Shown here piece by piece: positions 26,191 through 37,130 of a DNA stretch of 64,000 nt; the first letter of the stretch is position 1; each line of letters begins with the position of its first letter. The notes under the pieces are model-generated. The model was not told the origin of the DNA and ran no database searches. It was given only the letters and a program-made list of their open reading frames with translations. The DNA lies in contig NZ_CANNGG010000004.1 of NCBI RefSeq assembly GCF_947504135.1, positions 1-64,000 on the forward strand, given 5' to 3'. This DNA is from an uncultured Tenacibaculum sp. (GTDB taxonomy: Bacteria > Bacteroidota > Bacteroidia > Flavobacteriales > Flavobacteriaceae). The position numbers were made by a program, and so were the translations under genes.

Positions 26191-28866
26191 ATGAGTGAGG
26201 AAAGAAGATACATGAAATTATCGGGGTTAGAACCACTGATTATTACTCCAGAAAGTAATTTTATTAATGTAGGTGAACGTACAAATGTAGCAGGATCGCG
26301 TAAATTTCTTCGATTGATAAAAGAAGAAAAATTTGATGAAGCCTTGGCAATTGCACGTCATCAAGTAGATGGAGGAGCGCAAATCATCGATATTAATATG
26401 GATGATGGTTTGATTGAAGGGAAAGAAGCAATGGTACGTTTTTTAAACTTGATAGCTTCTGAACCTGATATTGCCAGGGTTCCTATTATGATTGATAGTT
26501 CTAAATGGGAAATTATCGAAGCTGGTTTACAGGTAGTACAAGGTAAATCGGTTGTAAACTCTATTTCTCTAAAAGAAGGAGAAGAAAAATTTATTTGGGA
26601 AGCTACCCAGATAAAAAGATACGGAGCTGCTGTAATTATCATGGCTTTTGATGAAGTAGGACAAGCAGATACTTACGAGCGAAGAATTGAAATTGCGGAA
26701 CGTTCCTATAGAATATTAGTGGATGTTGTTGGTTTTCCGCCAGAAGATATCATTTTCGATTTAAACATTTTTCCTGTAGCTACGGGAATGGAAGAGCATA
26801 GAAAAAATGCATTAGATTTTATAGAAGCTACCCGATGGGTACGTGAAAATTTACCGCATGTAAGTGTCAGTGGAGGAGTAAGTAATGTATCATTTTCATT
26901 TAGAGGAAATAATGTCGTTCGAGAAGCGATGCACTCGGTATTTTTATACTATGCTATCAAAGCAGGGATGAATATGGGAATTGTGAATCCGACGATGTTA
27001 GAAGTCTACGATGATATTCCGAAGGATTTATTAGAACATATTGAAGATGTTGTTTTAGATAGAAGAGACGATGCTACAGAACGTTTATTAGAATTTGCTG
27101 AAACGGTAAAAGGAACTAAAAAAGAAAGCAGTGAGCAAGTTTTAGAATGGAGAAGTTTACCACTACAAGACCGTATTACACATTCTTTAGTAAAAGGAAT
27201 AGATGCTTTTATAGAAGAAGATGCTGAAGAAGCACGTTTGAGTGTAGCAAAACCACTACATGTAATTGAGGGACATTTAATGACGGGAATGAATGTAGTA
27301 GGAGACTTGTTTGGTACTGGAAAAATGTTTTTACCACAAGTAGTAAAGTCTGCCCGAGTAATGAAGAAAGCGGTAGCCTATTTGAATCCTTTTATTGAAG
27401 CAGAGAAAAGCGAGGAGCAACAAGCTATCGGAAAGATATTGATGGCAACGGTAAAAGGAGATGTGCATGATATTGGTAAGAACATCGTATCTGTAGTATT
27501 AGGTTGTAACAATTATGAGATTGTAGATTTAGGAGTAATGGTTCCTCCAGAAAAAATCATAGAAACCGCTAAAAAGGAGAACGTAGATGCGATTGGTTTA
27601 AGCGGATTGATAACACCTTCGTTGGATGAAATGGTGTATTTAGCCAAAGAAATGGAACGTCAAAATTTGGAAATTCCTTTATTAATAGGAGGAGCAACAA
27701 CTTCTAAAGCACATACTGCTGTAAAGATTGATACGCAGTATAAAAATGCAGTGGTACACGTAAACGATGCATCAAGAGCGGTAACTGTAGTAGGAGATTT
27801 ACTAAATAAAGAAACCTCAAACGAATATGTTGCCAAGTTGAAGAAAGATTACGAAGAGTTTCGAGATAAATTCTTAAAACGAGGAAAACAGAAGCACTAC
27901 ATCCCAATTGAAGAAGCTAGAGAGCGAAAATTCAGAATAGATTGGGAGACTACTAACATTACTAAACCAAAAGAACTAGGCGTACAAAAATTAGAACAAG
28001 TAAGTTTAAAAGATTTGGTACCATATTTTGATTGGAGTCCGTTTTTTCGCTCGTGGGATTTACATGGGAATTTTCCTGATATTTTAGAAGATGAAGTAGT
28101 AGGAGTAGAGGCAACCAATTTGTTTGCAGATGCTCAGAAGATGTTACAACTCATCATAGAAAAAAAAGCATTAAAACCTAAAGCAATCTTCGGTTTGTTT
28201 GAAGCAAACACAATTAACGACGACGATATTTCAGTTCAAAAGAAAGGAAAAGAAATCGCAGTGTTTAGAACCTTACGTCAGCAATTAAAAAAGCGAGAAG
28301 GAAAACCAAGTTTTGCTTTGGCAGATTTTATTGCTCCAAAGGAAATTGAAAGAACGGATTATATAGGGGCTTTTTGTACTGCCATTTTTGGAGCTGATGA
28401 ATTAGCGCTACAATACAAAGAAAATCACGATGATTACAATGCTATTATGGTACAAGCCATTGCTGATCGTTTTGCTGAAGCTTTTGCTGAATACTTACAC
28501 CACAGAGTTAGAACGAAACATTGGGGCTATGCATCCGAAGAAAACTTAACCAATAATGAATTGATAAAAGAAGCGTACAAAGGAATTCGTCCAGCACCTG
28601 GATATCCTGCATGCCCAGATCATTTAGAAAAAGAAACAATTTGGCAGCTTTTACAGGTAGAAGAAAACATAGGTGTAAGCTTAACAGAAAGCTTAGCCAT
28701 GTGGCCAGCAGCAGCCGTTTCAGGATATTATTTTGCCAATGAAGAAGCTAAATATTTCGGGTTAGGTAAAATAACAGACGACCAAGTAAGAGATTTTGCA
28801 GAGCGAAAAAATATACCCTTAGAAAAAGCTAGAAAATGGTTACATCCAAACATATCAGACAATTAA
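26191..28866 (+). CDS. metH: Methionine synthase, folate/cobalamin/activation part (split MetH C-terminal part)
   Basis: 891 residues. The pterin-binding domain begins with [18 protein letters not shown]12-binding helical domain follows, then the Rossmann B12 domain with DVHDIGKNI (His is the lower cobalt ligand). The C-terminal SAM-binding activation domain contains [12 protein letters not shown]. It transfers methyl from methyltetrahydrofolate through cobalamin to homocysteine bound on the preceding subunit. A split MetH is known in Bacteroidota. It is a B12-dependent enzyme; no metE is in the window. Confidence 0.95.
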   Translation: MSEERRYMKLSGLEPLIITPESNFINVGERTNVAGSRKFLRLIKEEKFDEALAIARHQVDGGAQIIDINMDDGLIEGKEAMVRFLNLIASEPDIARVPIMIDSSKWEIIEAGLQVVQGKSVVNSISLKEGEEKFIWEATQIKRYGAAVIIMAFDEVGQADTYERRIEIAERSYRILVDVVGFPPEDIIFDLNIFPVATGMEEHRKNALDFIEATRWVRENLPHVSVSGGVSNVSFSFRGNNVVREAMHSVFLYYAIKAGMNMGIVNPTMLEVYDDIPKDLLEHIEDVVLDRRDDATERLLEFAETVKGTKKESSEQVLEWRSLPLQDRITHSLVKGIDAFIEEDAEEARLSVAKPLHVIEGHLMTGMNVVGDLFGTGKMFLPQVVKSARVMKKAVAYLNPFIEAEKSEEQQAIGKILMATVKGDVHDIGKNIVSVVLGCNNYEIVDLGVMVPPEKIIETAKKENVDAIGLSGLITPSLDEMVYLAKEMERQNLEIPLLIGGATTSKAHTAVKIDTQYKNAVVHVNDASRAVTVVGDLLNKETSNEYVAKLKKDYEEFRDKFLKRGKQKHYIPIEEARERKFRIDWETTNITKPKELGVQKLEQVSLKDLVPYFDWSPFFRSWDLHGNFPDILEDEVVGVEATNLFADAQKMLQLIIEKKALKPKAIFGLFEANTINDDDISVQKKGKEIAVFRTLRQQLKKREGKPSFALADFIAPKEIERTDYIGAFCTAIFGADELALQYKENHDDYNAIMVQAIADRFAEAFAEYLHHRVRTKHWGYASEENLTNNELIKEAYKGIRPAPGYPACPDHLEKETIWQLLQVEENIGVSLTESLAMWPAAAVSGYYFANEEAKYFGLGKITDDQVRDFAERKNIPLEKARKWLHPNISDN

Positions 28867-28992
28867 TAATAACTTTAAAATAAATAAACAAAAGAGCGTA
28901 TTTAATTAACAATAAGTTTTAAGTTAGGTAAACTAAAAACTACAAAACAGTAGTAATATTGCCATATAAAAAAAATCAATAAAATTAGACAA

Positions 28993-29079
28993 ATGAAAAA
29001 GTATAATTTAGAGATTCGATTTGCAATACAGCTACTGATAATGGCAGCAATATCGTTAATTGCAGCTTCATTGGTATAG
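28993..29079 (+). CDS. Possible 28-residue membrane peptide
   Basis: ATG to TAG encodes a short basic N-terminus (MKKYNLEIRF) and a hydrophobic stretch (IQLLIMAAISLIAASLV), between metH and metF. It is too short for family assignment. It may be a real small membrane protein or chance; the gap between the two met genes otherwise holds nothing I recognise. Confidence 0.35.
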   Translation: MKKYNLEIRFAIQLLIMAAISLIAASLV

Positions 29080-29106
29080 CTAAATACGCCTTTGTAAGCC
29101 ATACTT

Positions 29107-30063
29107 ATGAAGGTAACTGAGCACATACAAAATGCTAACGGAACATCGTTGTTTTCGTTTGAAATTCTTCCACCGTTAAAGGGAGATACGATTGATTCAA
29201 TATTCAAAAATATTGATCCGTTAATGGAGTTCAATCCGCCGTTTATAGACGTAACCTATCATCGTGAGGAATACGTGTATAAAGAGTTAGGAGACGGACT
29301 CTTAAAAAAGCAAGTAGTAAAAAAACGTCCAGGTACAGTAGGTATTTGTGCGGCGATTCAAAATAAATACCAAGTAGATGCTATTCCTCATATTTTATGT
29401 GGAGGATTTACCAAAGAAGACACTGAAAACTTCTTAATTGATCTCGATTTTTTAGGAATTGATAACGTAGTTGCATTACGTGGTGATGCAGTAAAAAGCG
29501 AAACTTATTTTAAGCCAGAAAATGATGGACATGCATACGCAAGTGAGTTAGTTACACAAATAGAGAACTTAAATAAAGGAAGATACTTGGATGATAATTT
29601 GCAAAACTCATCAAAAACCGATTTCTGTATTGGAGTAGCTGGATATCCTGAAAAACATATGGAAGCACCAAGTTTAGATTCTGATATTCACTTTTTAAAA
29701 AAGAAAATTAAAAACGGAGCAAATTATGTGATAACACAAATGTTTTTTGATAATCAAAAGTATTTTGAGTTTGTAAAAAAATGTAGAGAAGAGGAAATTA
29801 TGGTTCCTATTATTCCGGGATTAAAACCAATCTCAACCAAAAAGCAATTGAATTTAATTCCGCACCGTTTTAAAGTTGATTTACCAGATACTTTGGTAAA
29901 AGAGGTTGTGAATTGTAAGAGTAATGCAGAAGTACGACAAGTAGGAGTAGAGTGGTGCATTGCTCAAAGTAAGGAATTACAACAAAAAGGAGTGCCTATT
30001 TTACATTATTATTCAATGGGAAGATCAACAAATATTCAAAAAATTGCTGAAGGAGTTTTTTAA
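29107..30063 (+). CDS. metF: Methylenetetrahydrofolate reductase
   Basis: Makes 5-methyltetrahydrofolate for MetH with FAD and NAD(P)H. The 318 residues form a TIM-barrel of the family's usual length. FSFEILPPLKGD is the N-terminal motif with the catalytic Glu; DVTYHRE, LRGDAV, GYPEKH and ITQMFFDNQKYF are conserved. It follows metH by 240 bp in the same direction and completes the methyl supply for methionine. Confidence 0.95.
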   Translation: MKVTEHIQNANGTSLFSFEILPPLKGDTIDSIFKNIDPLMEFNPPFIDVTYHREEYVYKELGDGLLKKQVVKKRPGTVGICAAIQNKYQVDAIPHILCGGFTKEDTENFLIDLDFLGIDNVVALRGDAVKSETYFKPENDGHAYASELVTQIENLNKGRYLDDNLQNSSKTDFCIGVAGYPEKHMEAPSLDSDIHFLKKKIKNGANYVITQMFFDNQKYFEFVKKCREEEIMVPIIPGLKPISTKKQLNLIPHRFKVDLPDTLVKEVVNCKSNAEVRQVGVEWCIAQSKELQQKGVPILHYYSMGRSTNIQKIAEGVF

Positions 30064-30070
30064 GATAAAT

Positions 30071-30162
30071 CGTCATTTCGAACCGAGTGAAACGAAGTGT
30101 GAGAAATCTTAAGAGTATGAGTTACTTGTTTTAATGAGATTTCTCCCTTCGGTTGAAATGAC
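30071..30162. repeat. Palindromic intergenic repeat (CGTCATTTCGA type)
   Basis: CGTCATTTCGAACCGAGTGA and, at the far end, CCTTCGGTTGAAATGACA form inverted ends around a GAGAAATCTTAAG/GAGATTTCTCC middle. It lies between convergent metF and the 30280 gene and probably serves as a bidirectional transcript end. It resembles 45129-45210. Confidence 0.8.
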
Positions 30163-30279
30163 ATACTAAAGTGTACTTTCATAATGAGGATGGTAACAAC
30201 GTGGTTATCTCATTAAAAAACGTATGTTTTTGAGGTTTCTTTTTGTTTGAAATTTAGGACATTGAGCGCAGCCGAAGCG

Positions 30280-31842
30280 TTATTTCTGAATAGCAACAAA
30301 CTTCTCCTGAATAATTTGCGCCACAGTTTTGTTTTCTATTTTGCTTTCCAACCACGAAAGAATATCCAAATACAAAAAAGCTCTTTTTTCATAAGGATGA
30401 TGCTCGTATACTTTTAAACGGTCATATATTCCTTTAAATTCCTTTTTTATTTGGTGCGGATATACATCTCCCAATGCTTTTATAGAAGAAATAAACTCTT
30501 TTTGAACCTCTTGTAAATTTTCCATTTTTAGTAAAAAACGATAGGTATCTTTAAACTGACGTTCCAAATCATAATCCAAGCCACATTCGTAATGAGCAAT
30601 TAAAGAAAGCACCCTAGCAAAACACTGTAAGTCATTAGCTACTTGAATATTTTTAGGTTTAATGATCTTATTTAAATACAAAATACACTCTTTGTTTTTA
30701 CCCATACCAAAGTACAAACAAGCAATTTTATAGTAAAATACAACGATATGATGATTATCAAGACGATCCTTATAACTATTAATCTTATCGTTAATAATAG
30801 CCACTAAGTATTCACCCTCAGAAAAACTACCCTCTAAGAAATGTAAGTGCAATTTGTTAGCATAATAGTATAGAAAAGTTAAAATTTCAGTATTACTATT
30901 TTGCGGAATACTTTTTTCTTTAATTTCCTTTTCAAATAAAGAAAGCTCTTCTTTAAACTTATCATAATGCTTTATAAAAAATAAGCTCTCTAATAAGTAG
31001 TTTTTCCCTTTTAAATAAAAAACAGGATGCAAAGAAATATTCTTAGTATCATGCTTAAATAAATCTACCCATTTGTTAGCATACTTATAACACTGTAAAA
31101 AATCCTGCGTTAAAAAGCTATGCCACAAATGTGCTTTGTATAACCATAATTTTTCTCTAAAACCCAAGTCTTCATACGTATATTCAGGAAGTTTAGAGTA
31201 AAAATAAGTATTCACTCCTTGCAGCTCTTCATCGTTTTTTACGTAGCCATTTTTCAGCAACGTACCATACAATTGTAATGACAGATTAGATAACTTACTA
31301 GCAATAACATTTTGCATACTAAGCTCTTTTGCTTGAACAGTTAATTCGTCAGAACGTGTATCAATACTTCGGGTTATATACTGACTTTCAATAACCTTTT
31401 CAAGCTCAACAATTTCATAGGCAATATTCTTCTCTTCATTCTCAACCGCCATATTTTTTGCTTTGTCAAGCAGCTTTAAACTCTGTTTGTATAGTCCTTT
31501 TTGATATAAAACAGTAGCAAAATCTAACTGCTCACGTATTTGAATTCGAATGTTTTTATGAGAAGGATTCATACGAAGACTAATAAGTATTTGCTTGTAT
31601 AAATGTGATTTTAAGTTAGATAATTGCTGTTTACTAACCACACCGCTATCTATAATGGCCCTTTCGTTATAACTCTTTTCTTTTTCAAGCAATTTAAAAA
31701 GCGCAAAAAATTTCGCATCTACATTACCCCCTAAACGACCAACATATAAATTAAACTGACGCTTTTCTGACTTTGATAAAGACTTTATCAAAACAAACAA
31801 AGCGTCATTTTGTTGATTGGAGAATGTATTTTTCTTACGCAT
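30280..31842 (-). CDS. Helical-repeat hypothetical protein
   Basis: 520 residues, rich in amphipathic helices and Lys/Glu, with no signal peptide. Segments such as YQKGLYKQSLKLLDKAKNMA and CLYFGMGKNKECILYLNKI look like degenerate TPR helices, so a scaffold or protein-binding role is plausible. The N-terminal SLSKSEKRQFNLYV is a motif I recall in conserved flavobacterial proteins of unknown function. It is divergent from leuA. The 100-bp gap between them holds the leuA promoter. Confidence 0.8.
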   Translation of the reverse strand: MRKKNTFSNQQNDALFVLIKSLSKSEKRQFNLYVGRLGGNVDAKFFALFKLLEKEKSYNERAIIDSGVVSKQQLSNLKSHLYKQILISLRMNPSHKNIRIQIREQLDFATVLYQKGLYKQSLKLLDKAKNMAVENEEKNIAYEIVELEKVIESQYITRSIDTRSDELTVQAKELSMQNVIASKLSNLSLQLYGTLLKNGYVKNDEELQGVNTYFYSKLPEYTYEDLGFREKLWLYKAHLWHSFLTQDFLQCYKYANKWVDLFKHDTKNISLHPVFYLKGKNYLLESLFFIKHYDKFKEELSLFEKEIKEKSIPQNSNTEILTFLYYYANKLHLHFLEGSFSEGEYLVAIINDKINSYKDRLDNHHIVVFYYKIACLYFGMGKNKECILYLNKIIKPKNIQVANDLQCFARVLSLIAHYECGLDYDLERQFKDTYRFLLKMENLQEVQKEFISSIKALGDVYPHQIKKEFKGIYDRLKVYEHHPYEKRAFLYLDILSWLESKIENKTVAQIIQEKFVAIQK

Positions 31843-31916
31843 AACTTTTTGTTTTTCAGTGGTTTATTTTTGTTTTTTGTTGTTTTGATATCGTAACTAA
31901 CCCATTAAAAAAGAGC

Positions 31917-31944
31917 TTGCTAGAAAAGCCAATATATACATTTG
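31917..31944 (+). promoter_or_regulatory. Promoter of leuACDB
   Basis: TTG at 31917-31919 and a perfect TACATTTG at 31937-31944 are separated by 17 nt. Transcription would start about 25 nt before the leuA ATG, leaving no room for an attenuator in front of leuA. Confidence 0.6.
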
Positions 31945-31974
31945 GTTTTTATTTTGATAATCATAGTTAGATTT

Positions 31975-33150
31975 ATGCAAAGCGATAAAATTCAAATTTT
32001 CGATACCACATTACGAGACGGAGAGCAAGTTCCAGGATGTAAATTAGATACCCAACAAAAACTAATTATTGCAGAAAGGCTCGATTTTTTAGGAGTTGAT
32101 GTAATTGAAGCAGGGTTCCCAGTATCAAGCCCAGGAGATTTTACTTCGGTACAAGAAATAGCTAAATTAGTTAAAAATGCTACTGTTTGCGGATTAACAA
32201 GAGCCGTAAAAAAAGATATTGAGGTAGCAGCAGAAGCTTTAAAATTTGCTAATAAGCCTAGGATTCATACGGGGATTGGTACCAGTGATTCACATATTCA
32301 GTATAAATTCAATGCTTCGAAAGAAGAAGTGATTAGGCGAGCAAAAGAAGCTGTTTCGTATGCTAAAAACTTTGTAGACGATGTAGAGTTTTATGCAGAA
32401 GATGCAGGTAGAACCGATAATGCTTTTTTAGCTAAAGTTTGTGAAGAAGTTATAAAATCAGGAGCAACAGTATTGAATATTCCTGATACTACAGGATATT
32501 GTTTACCTGAAGAATATGGAGCAAAAATTAAATACCTAAAAGACAATGTAAAAGGGATTGAAAATGTAGTTATTTCATGTCATTGTCATAACGATTTAGG
32601 ATTGGCTACAGCAAATTCTATTGCAGGAGCTATCAATGGTGCACGTCAAATAGAATGTACGGTTAACGGAATAGGAGAGCGAGCAGGAAATACAGCTTTG
32701 GAAGAAGTGGTGATGATTTTAAAGCAGCATCCATATTTAAACCTCCAAACAGATATTAACACTAAATTACTATACGATACAAGCATGATGGTTCGTGAAC
32801 GCATGGGAATGCCTGTGCAGCCTAACAAAGCTATTGTAGGAGCAAATGCCTTTGCTCATAGTTCAGGAATTCATCAAGATGGAGTAATCAAGAACCGTGA
32901 AACCTATGAAATTATTGACCCAGCAGATGTAGGAGTTACAGAAAGTGCTATTGTATTAACTGCAAGAAGCGGAAGAGCAGCCTTGGCTTACAGAGCAAAA
33001 AAGATAGGGTATGAATTAACTAAAATTCAGTTAGATACAGCTTATAAAACATTCTTACAATTTGCTGATAGACAAAAAGAAGTAATCGATGAAGATATTC
33101 ATCAGATTATGAAACATGTAAATAAAATTTCAAAAATAGCCATAGCTTAA
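31975..33150 (+). CDS. leuA: 2-isopropylmalate synthase
   Basis: Condenses acetyl-CoA with 2-oxoisovalerate, the first leucine step. The barrel begins [14 protein letters not shown] (metal Asp), with the [13 protein letters not shown] metal-binding His pair and the subdomain HSSGIHQDG. It has 391 residues from ATG 31975; the upstream TTG extension ([10 protein letters not shown]) is not family sequence and overlaps the promoter. The length is shorter than forms with a full regulatory domain, so feedback inhibition by leucine may be weak or absent. It overlaps leuC by one base. Confidence 0.94.
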   Translation: MQSDKIQIFDTTLRDGEQVPGCKLDTQQKLIIAERLDFLGVDVIEAGFPVSSPGDFTSVQEIAKLVKNATVCGLTRAVKKDIEVAAEALKFANKPRIHTGIGTSDSHIQYKFNASKEEVIRRAKEAVSYAKNFVDDVEFYAEDAGRTDNAFLAKVCEEVIKSGATVLNIPDTTGYCLPEEYGAKIKYLKDNVKGIENVVISCHCHNDLGLATANSIAGAINGARQIECTVNGIGERAGNTALEEVVMILKQHPYLNLQTDINTKLLYDTSMMVRERMGMPVQPNKAIVGANAFAHSSGIHQDGVIKNRETYEIIDPADVGVTESAIVLTARSGRAALAYRAKKIGYELTKIQLDTAYKTFLQFADRQKEVIDEDIHQIMKHVNKISKIAIA

Positions 33151-34532
33151 TGGGAAAGACATTATTTGATAAAGTATGGGATGCGCATATGGTGGATACT
33201 GTTAAAGACGGACCACAAATTTTATATATAGACAAACATTTAATTCACGAAGTAACGAGTCCGCAAGCATTTAACGAGTTAAAAGAACGTAATATTCCCA
33301 TTGCACGACCAGACAAAACAGTAGCAACAGCCGATCATAATACGCCAACCGTAAATCAACATTTACCCATAAAAGACAAACTGTCAAGGCATCAACTAGA
33401 GCAGTTAACACAAAACTGTAAAGTAAATGATATTACTTTATATGGTTTAGGACATCGATATAATGGAATTGTACATGTAATGGCTCCCGAGTTAGGAATT
33501 ACGCAACCAGGAATGACTATGGTTTGTGGAGATAGTCATACATCAACACACGGTGCTTTTGGTACCATTGCTTTTGGTATTGGAACAAGCCAAGTAGCTC
33601 AAGTATTTGCAAGTCAATGTTTGTTATTAGAAAAGCCAAAAAGTTTGCGTGTAAATGTAAACGGTAAGTTGAAAAAAGGAGTGCTACCTAAAGATGTAAT
33701 CTTGTATATCATAGCACAATTAGGAACAAATTCAGGTACAGGATACTTCTGCGAATATGCAGGAAATGTGTTTGAAGAAATGTCTATGGAAGGACGTATG
33801 ACTGTGTGTAATATGAGTATTGAAATGGGAGCCAGAGGCGGTATGATTGCTCCTGATGAAACCACTTTTGAATATGTAAAAGGACGTGAGTTTGCACCAA
33901 AAGGAGACGAGTTTGATAACAAAGTAGCCTATTGGAAAACATTAAAGACTGATAAAAGTGCAAAATTTGATAAAGAATACACTTTTAAGGCAGAAGACAT
34001 AGAACCAATGCTTACCTACGGAACCAACCCAGGAATGGGAATAAAAATTTCAGAAAATATTCCCCAGTTTAATGATGTTTCCTTTGAAAAGTCATTACAG
34101 TATATGAACTTTAAAAAAGGAGAATCATTAATTAATACACCCGTTAACTATGTATTTATAGGAAGTTGTACTAACTCAAGAATAGAAGATTTTAGAGTGG
34201 CAGCAAACTATATAAAAGGAAAACAAAAGGCGGCGAATGTAAATGCGTGGTTAGTACCAGGGTCACAACAAGTAGCAAAACAAATAAAACGAGAAGGATT
34301 ACAAGAAGTTTTTGAAGCAGCAGGATTTCAATTACGACAACCAGGGTGTTCAGCATGTTTAGCAATGAATGACGATAAAATACCAGAAGGAGAATACTGT
34401 GTATCAACCTCAAACAGAAATTTTGAAGGACGTCAAGGACAAGGAGCAAGAACCATTTTAGCAAGTCCGTTAATGGCAGCTGCTACAGCTGTTGAAGGAA
34501 AAATTACTGACTTTACAAAAGAATTAAACTAA
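33150..34532 (+). CDS. leuC: 3-isopropylmalate dehydratase large subunit
   Basis: Fe-S isomerase subunit, 460 residues, aconitase family. Cluster Cys lie in [12 protein letters not shown] and [23 protein letters not shown] is the other active-site motif. It works with LeuD. The ATG overlaps the leuA stop and its own stop overlaps leuD, so the leu operon is tightly coupled. Confidence 0.96.
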   Translation: MGKTLFDKVWDAHMVDTVKDGPQILYIDKHLIHEVTSPQAFNELKERNIPIARPDKTVATADHNTPTVNQHLPIKDKLSRHQLEQLTQNCKVNDITLYGLGHRYNGIVHVMAPELGITQPGMTMVCGDSHTSTHGAFGTIAFGIGTSQVAQVFASQCLLLEKPKSLRVNVNGKLKKGVLPKDVILYIIAQLGTNSGTGYFCEYAGNVFEEMSMEGRMTVCNMSIEMGARGGMIAPDETTFEYVKGREFAPKGDEFDNKVAYWKTLKTDKSAKFDKEYTFKAEDIEPMLTYGTNPGMGIKISENIPQFNDVSFEKSLQYMNFKKGESLINTPVNYVFIGSCTNSRIEDFRVAANYIKGKQKAANVNAWLVPGSQQVAKQIKREGLQEVFEAAGFQLRQPGCSACLAMNDDKIPEGEYCVSTSNRNFEGRQGQGARTILASPLMAAATAVEGKITDFTKELN

Positions 34533-35113
34533 TGGATAAATTTGTTAAACTAATAGATACCGCAGTACCACTACCAACCGAGAATATAGATACCGATCAA
34601 ATTATACCCGCACGATTTTTAAAATCAACCAATAAAGAAGGATTCGGGGATAATGTATTTAGAGATTGGCGTTACAATAAGAATGGTAGTTTAAATGAAG
34701 ACTTTGTGCTAAATAACCCAAATTATGCAGGAAGTATCTTAATAGCAGGAGATAACTTTGGTTGTGGTTCAAGTAGAGAACACGCTGCATGGGCTTTAGC
34801 GGGTTACGGGTTTAAAGTAGTCATCAGTAGTTTTTTTGCGGATATTTTTAAAGGAAATGCACTTAATAATGGAATATTACCAGTACAAGTACCTAAAGAA
34901 TATTTAGTAAAACTGTTAAAAAAAGTAACTGAATTACCTGACACAACTATTATAGTGGATTTAGAAAATCAAGTACTAAAAACACCTGTGGGTAATGTAG
35001 ATTTTGAAATCAATACATACAAAAAGCTATGTATGATAAATGGTTACGACGATATAGATTTTTTAATCAGTAAAAAAGATAAAATAACAGCTTTTGAAGC
35101 AACAATGAAATAA
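34532..35113 (+). CDS. leuD: 3-isopropylmalate dehydratase small subunit
   Basis: Swivel domain of isopropylmalate isomerase, 193 residues, the usual length. [13 protein letters not shown] and the substrate loop [15 protein letters not shown] are intact. It pairs with LeuC immediately upstream (TAATG overlap). Confidence 0.96.
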   Translation: MDKFVKLIDTAVPLPTENIDTDQIIPARFLKSTNKEGFGDNVFRDWRYNKNGSLNEDFVLNNPNYAGSILIAGDNFGCGSSREHAAWALAGYGFKVVISSFFADIFKGNALNNGILPVQVPKEYLVKLLKKVTELPDTTIIVDLENQVLKTPVGNVDFEINTYKKLCMINGYDDIDFLISKKDKITAFEATMK

Positions 35114-35124
35114 AAAGTAAAAAA

Positions 35125-36240
35125 ATGAAGTACAATATAACGGTAATACCAGGAGATGGAATAGGACCAGAAGTAACAGAACAGGCAAAAAAAGTGCTTA
35201 GAGCTGTTGGTAATGTGTTTGACCACACATTTTTATTTACAGAAACATTAATGGGAGCCTGTGCTATTAATAAAACAGGAAACCCGTTGCCAGATGAAAC
35301 CATTGAATTGTGTAAAAAGAGTGATGCTATTTTATTTGGTGCTATTGGAGATCCAAAATACGATAATGACCCTACAGCAAAAGTACGTCCTGAACAAGGG
35401 TTGTTACGCTTGCGAAAAGAGTTAGGGTTGTTTTGCAATGTGCGTCCAGTAAAAGCATATGACACGTTACTTCATAATTCACCATTAAAGAAAGATAGAA
35501 TTGAAGGAACCGATATTACTATTTATAGAGAACTGACTGGAGGAATTTATTTTGGAATTAAAGAATTAAGTGACGACGGACAGCATGCTTTTGATGGTTG
35601 TTCTTATACTGTAGAAGAAATTGAACGAATGGCGCATTTAGCCTTTCAAGCAGCTCAAAAAAGACGTAAAAAACTAACATTGGTAGACAAAGCTAATGTA
35701 TTAGAAACGTCAAGGTTATGGCGAAAAGCAGTAACAGCATTGGCTACACAATATCCAGATGTTAAAGTTGATTTCTTGTTTGTAGACAATGCTGCAATGC
35801 AATTAATTTTAAATCCAAAACAGTTTGATGTAATTTTAACAGAAAACCTTTTCGGAGACATACTTTCAGATGAAGCAAGTGTAATAGGAGGTTCTATAGG
35901 TTTGTTAGCATCAGCTTCAGTAGGAAAAGAAAATGCATTATTTGAACCTATTCATGGATCTTTCCCACAAGCAAAAGGAAAAGATATCGCGAATCCATTA
36001 GCATCTATTTTGTCAGCAGCAATGCTATTAGAACATTTAGGTTTAATGCAAGAAGCTAAAGTAGTAGAAGTAGCCGTTCAAAAATCATTAGAATTAGGAA
36101 TTACTACCGAAGATATCAATTCAGAGAGTCCATTTTCTACTAGTAAAGTAGGAGATTTTATAGCAGATTATATCTATAATCAAGAAGATAGTGATATGAA
36201 TTTCCAAAATATACACATGGGGCAAAGTACAATTATTTAA
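35125..36240 (+). CDS. leuB: 3-isopropylmalate dehydrogenase
   Basis: NAD-dependent oxidative decarboxylase of the leucine pathway, 371 residues. VIPGDGIGPEV, the substrate Arg cluster RPEQGLLRLRKELGLF, TLVDKANVL and the metal Asp in NLFGDILSDEAS are present. It is the last gene of leuACDB; a terminator follows at 36267. Confidence 0.96.
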   Translation: MKYNITVIPGDGIGPEVTEQAKKVLRAVGNVFDHTFLFTETLMGACAINKTGNPLPDETIELCKKSDAILFGAIGDPKYDNDPTAKVRPEQGLLRLRKELGLFCNVRPVKAYDTLLHNSPLKKDRIEGTDITIYRELTGGIYFGIKELSDDGQHAFDGCSYTVEEIERMAHLAFQAAQKRRKKLTLVDKANVLETSRLWRKAVTALATQYPDVKVDFLFVDNAAMQLILNPKQFDVILTENLFGDILSDEASVIGGSIGLLASASVGKENALFEPIHGSFPQAKGKDIANPLASILSAAMLLEHLGLMQEAKVVEVAVQKSLELGITTEDINSESPFSTSKVGDFIADYIYNQEDSDMNFQNIHMGQSTII

Positions 36241-36266
36241 ACAATTAGTTATTTTTTTGCAGAGAA

Positions 36267-36297
36267 AGGCTACTTATTTTATAGGTAGTCTTTTTTC
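36267..36297 (+). terminator. Terminator of leuACDB
   Basis: AGGCTAC...GTAGTCT stem followed by TTTTTT. It separates the leu operon from the ilv leader. Confidence 0.8.
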
Positions 36298-36894
36298 TTT
36301 TAAAGAAGAACTTCACGCGTTTATCAGAAAATTTCCTGAGTTCATAAAATAGCTGTTTTTAAAACGATATGGCTGAAATACTTTTGACATATAAATCATA
36401 AAAAACTATAAAAAAATGAATACAAAAAGGGAACTTATATTTTTAATAACCCTTGGTTTGAAAGAAGAACCGGACGCACTTAAGTTCCAAAAAAGAAGTA
36501 ATACCCTTACGGGCGACGTCAGATAAAAGTAGTGCGTACAGTAGTTGCGTTATTGAAAGTAATAACACTAATTTGTAACAATAAAAAAATGTAAATGATT
36601 GAAATCAAAAGGATGAAAATAAAATTATACAATACTCAGTTTAGGGCAAAAGGAAGACTAGCGTCGGTTGAAAGACCGCACTAAAAAACTGGCTATATAG
36701 TTGTACATTTTATTTGTTTGCTGTTTGCATAACGGAGCAAATCTATAAAATAAATTTTGATAAAAACTAAATAAAAAATTCTATAAGTGTAAGTGATATA
36801 AGAGGTTACGAGGTCTTTTTTAATAAAGTTAAATAAAAAAATCAAAAAAAAAATAGGATAACTAAAAAATAATTTCAAATATTTGTGGCATCAA
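36298..36894 (+). other. Long structured leader upstream of the ilv attenuators
   Basis: This 600-bp stretch has no long gene. It contains GGAACTTA (36429) facing TAAGTTCC (36481), a GTTATT/AATAAC hairpin near 36555, and a CGGT-TGAAAG-ACCG hairpin near 36667. A 36-codon frame (36416-36526, starting MNTKRELIFLITLGL) is rich in Leu/Ile near its start and could be a further leader peptide. I cannot assign it to a known RNA family. The last 170 bp are very AT-rich. Confidence 0.4.
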
Positions 36895-36960
36895 ATGAAG
36901 AAACAAGTATTAAATATCATTTCTATTATTATTGTCATTGTGATTATTTCGCAAGGATAA
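36895..36960 (+). CDS. ilv leader peptide 1
   Basis: A 21-residue frame, MKKQVLNIISIIIVIVIISQG, of which 12 residues are Ile or Val. It is immediately followed by a terminator hairpin. GGAAG just after its stop (36961-36965) can pair with CTTCC in the terminator stem, giving an alternative antiterminator. This is the arrangement of amino-acid attenuators: ribosome stalling at Ile/Val codons would allow read-through to the ilv genes. Confidence 0.75.
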   Translation: MKKQVLNIISIIIVIVIISQG

Positions 36961-37000
36961 GGAAGTGGTATTTTATTATTAAATTATATAAATTTTAAAA

Positions 37001-37030
37001 AGGCTTCCTAAATTTTAGGAAGTCTTTTTT
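37001..37030 (+). terminator. ilv attenuator terminator 1
   Basis: AGGCTTCCTAAA pairs with TTTAGGAAGTCT (one G-T pair), followed by six T. It is located 40 nt after leader peptide 1. Confidence 0.85.
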
Positions 37031-37043
37031 AGTTACAAAAAAC

Positions 37044-37106
37044 ATGAATCAGTTTTTTAACATCGTAGTAATTATTATTGTCATTATTAGCTCTCCACCG
37101 AGTTGA
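37044..37106 (+). CDS. ilv leader peptide 2
   Basis: A 20-residue frame, MNQFFNIVVIIIVIISSPPS, with ten Ile/Val in a row apart from the ends. It begins 14 nt after attenuator 1. GATACAG overlapping its stop codon (37105-37111) is complementary to CTGTATC in the next terminator (37135-37141), again an antiterminator option. Confidence 0.75.
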   Translation: MNQFFNIVVIIIVIISSPPS

Positions 37107-37130
37107 TACAGATAGTTTTTGCCTATAAGG

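Noticed and set aside
28902..29234. 110-residue minus-strand frame over the metH-metF gap
   Set aside because: Overlaps the metF start and has no family features; the plus-strand reading explains the region better.
36298..36894. T-box or known amino-acid riboswitch upstream of ilvE
   Set aside because: No T-box core sequence or other known riboswitch consensus could be recognised; the Ile/Val peptides explain the control better.
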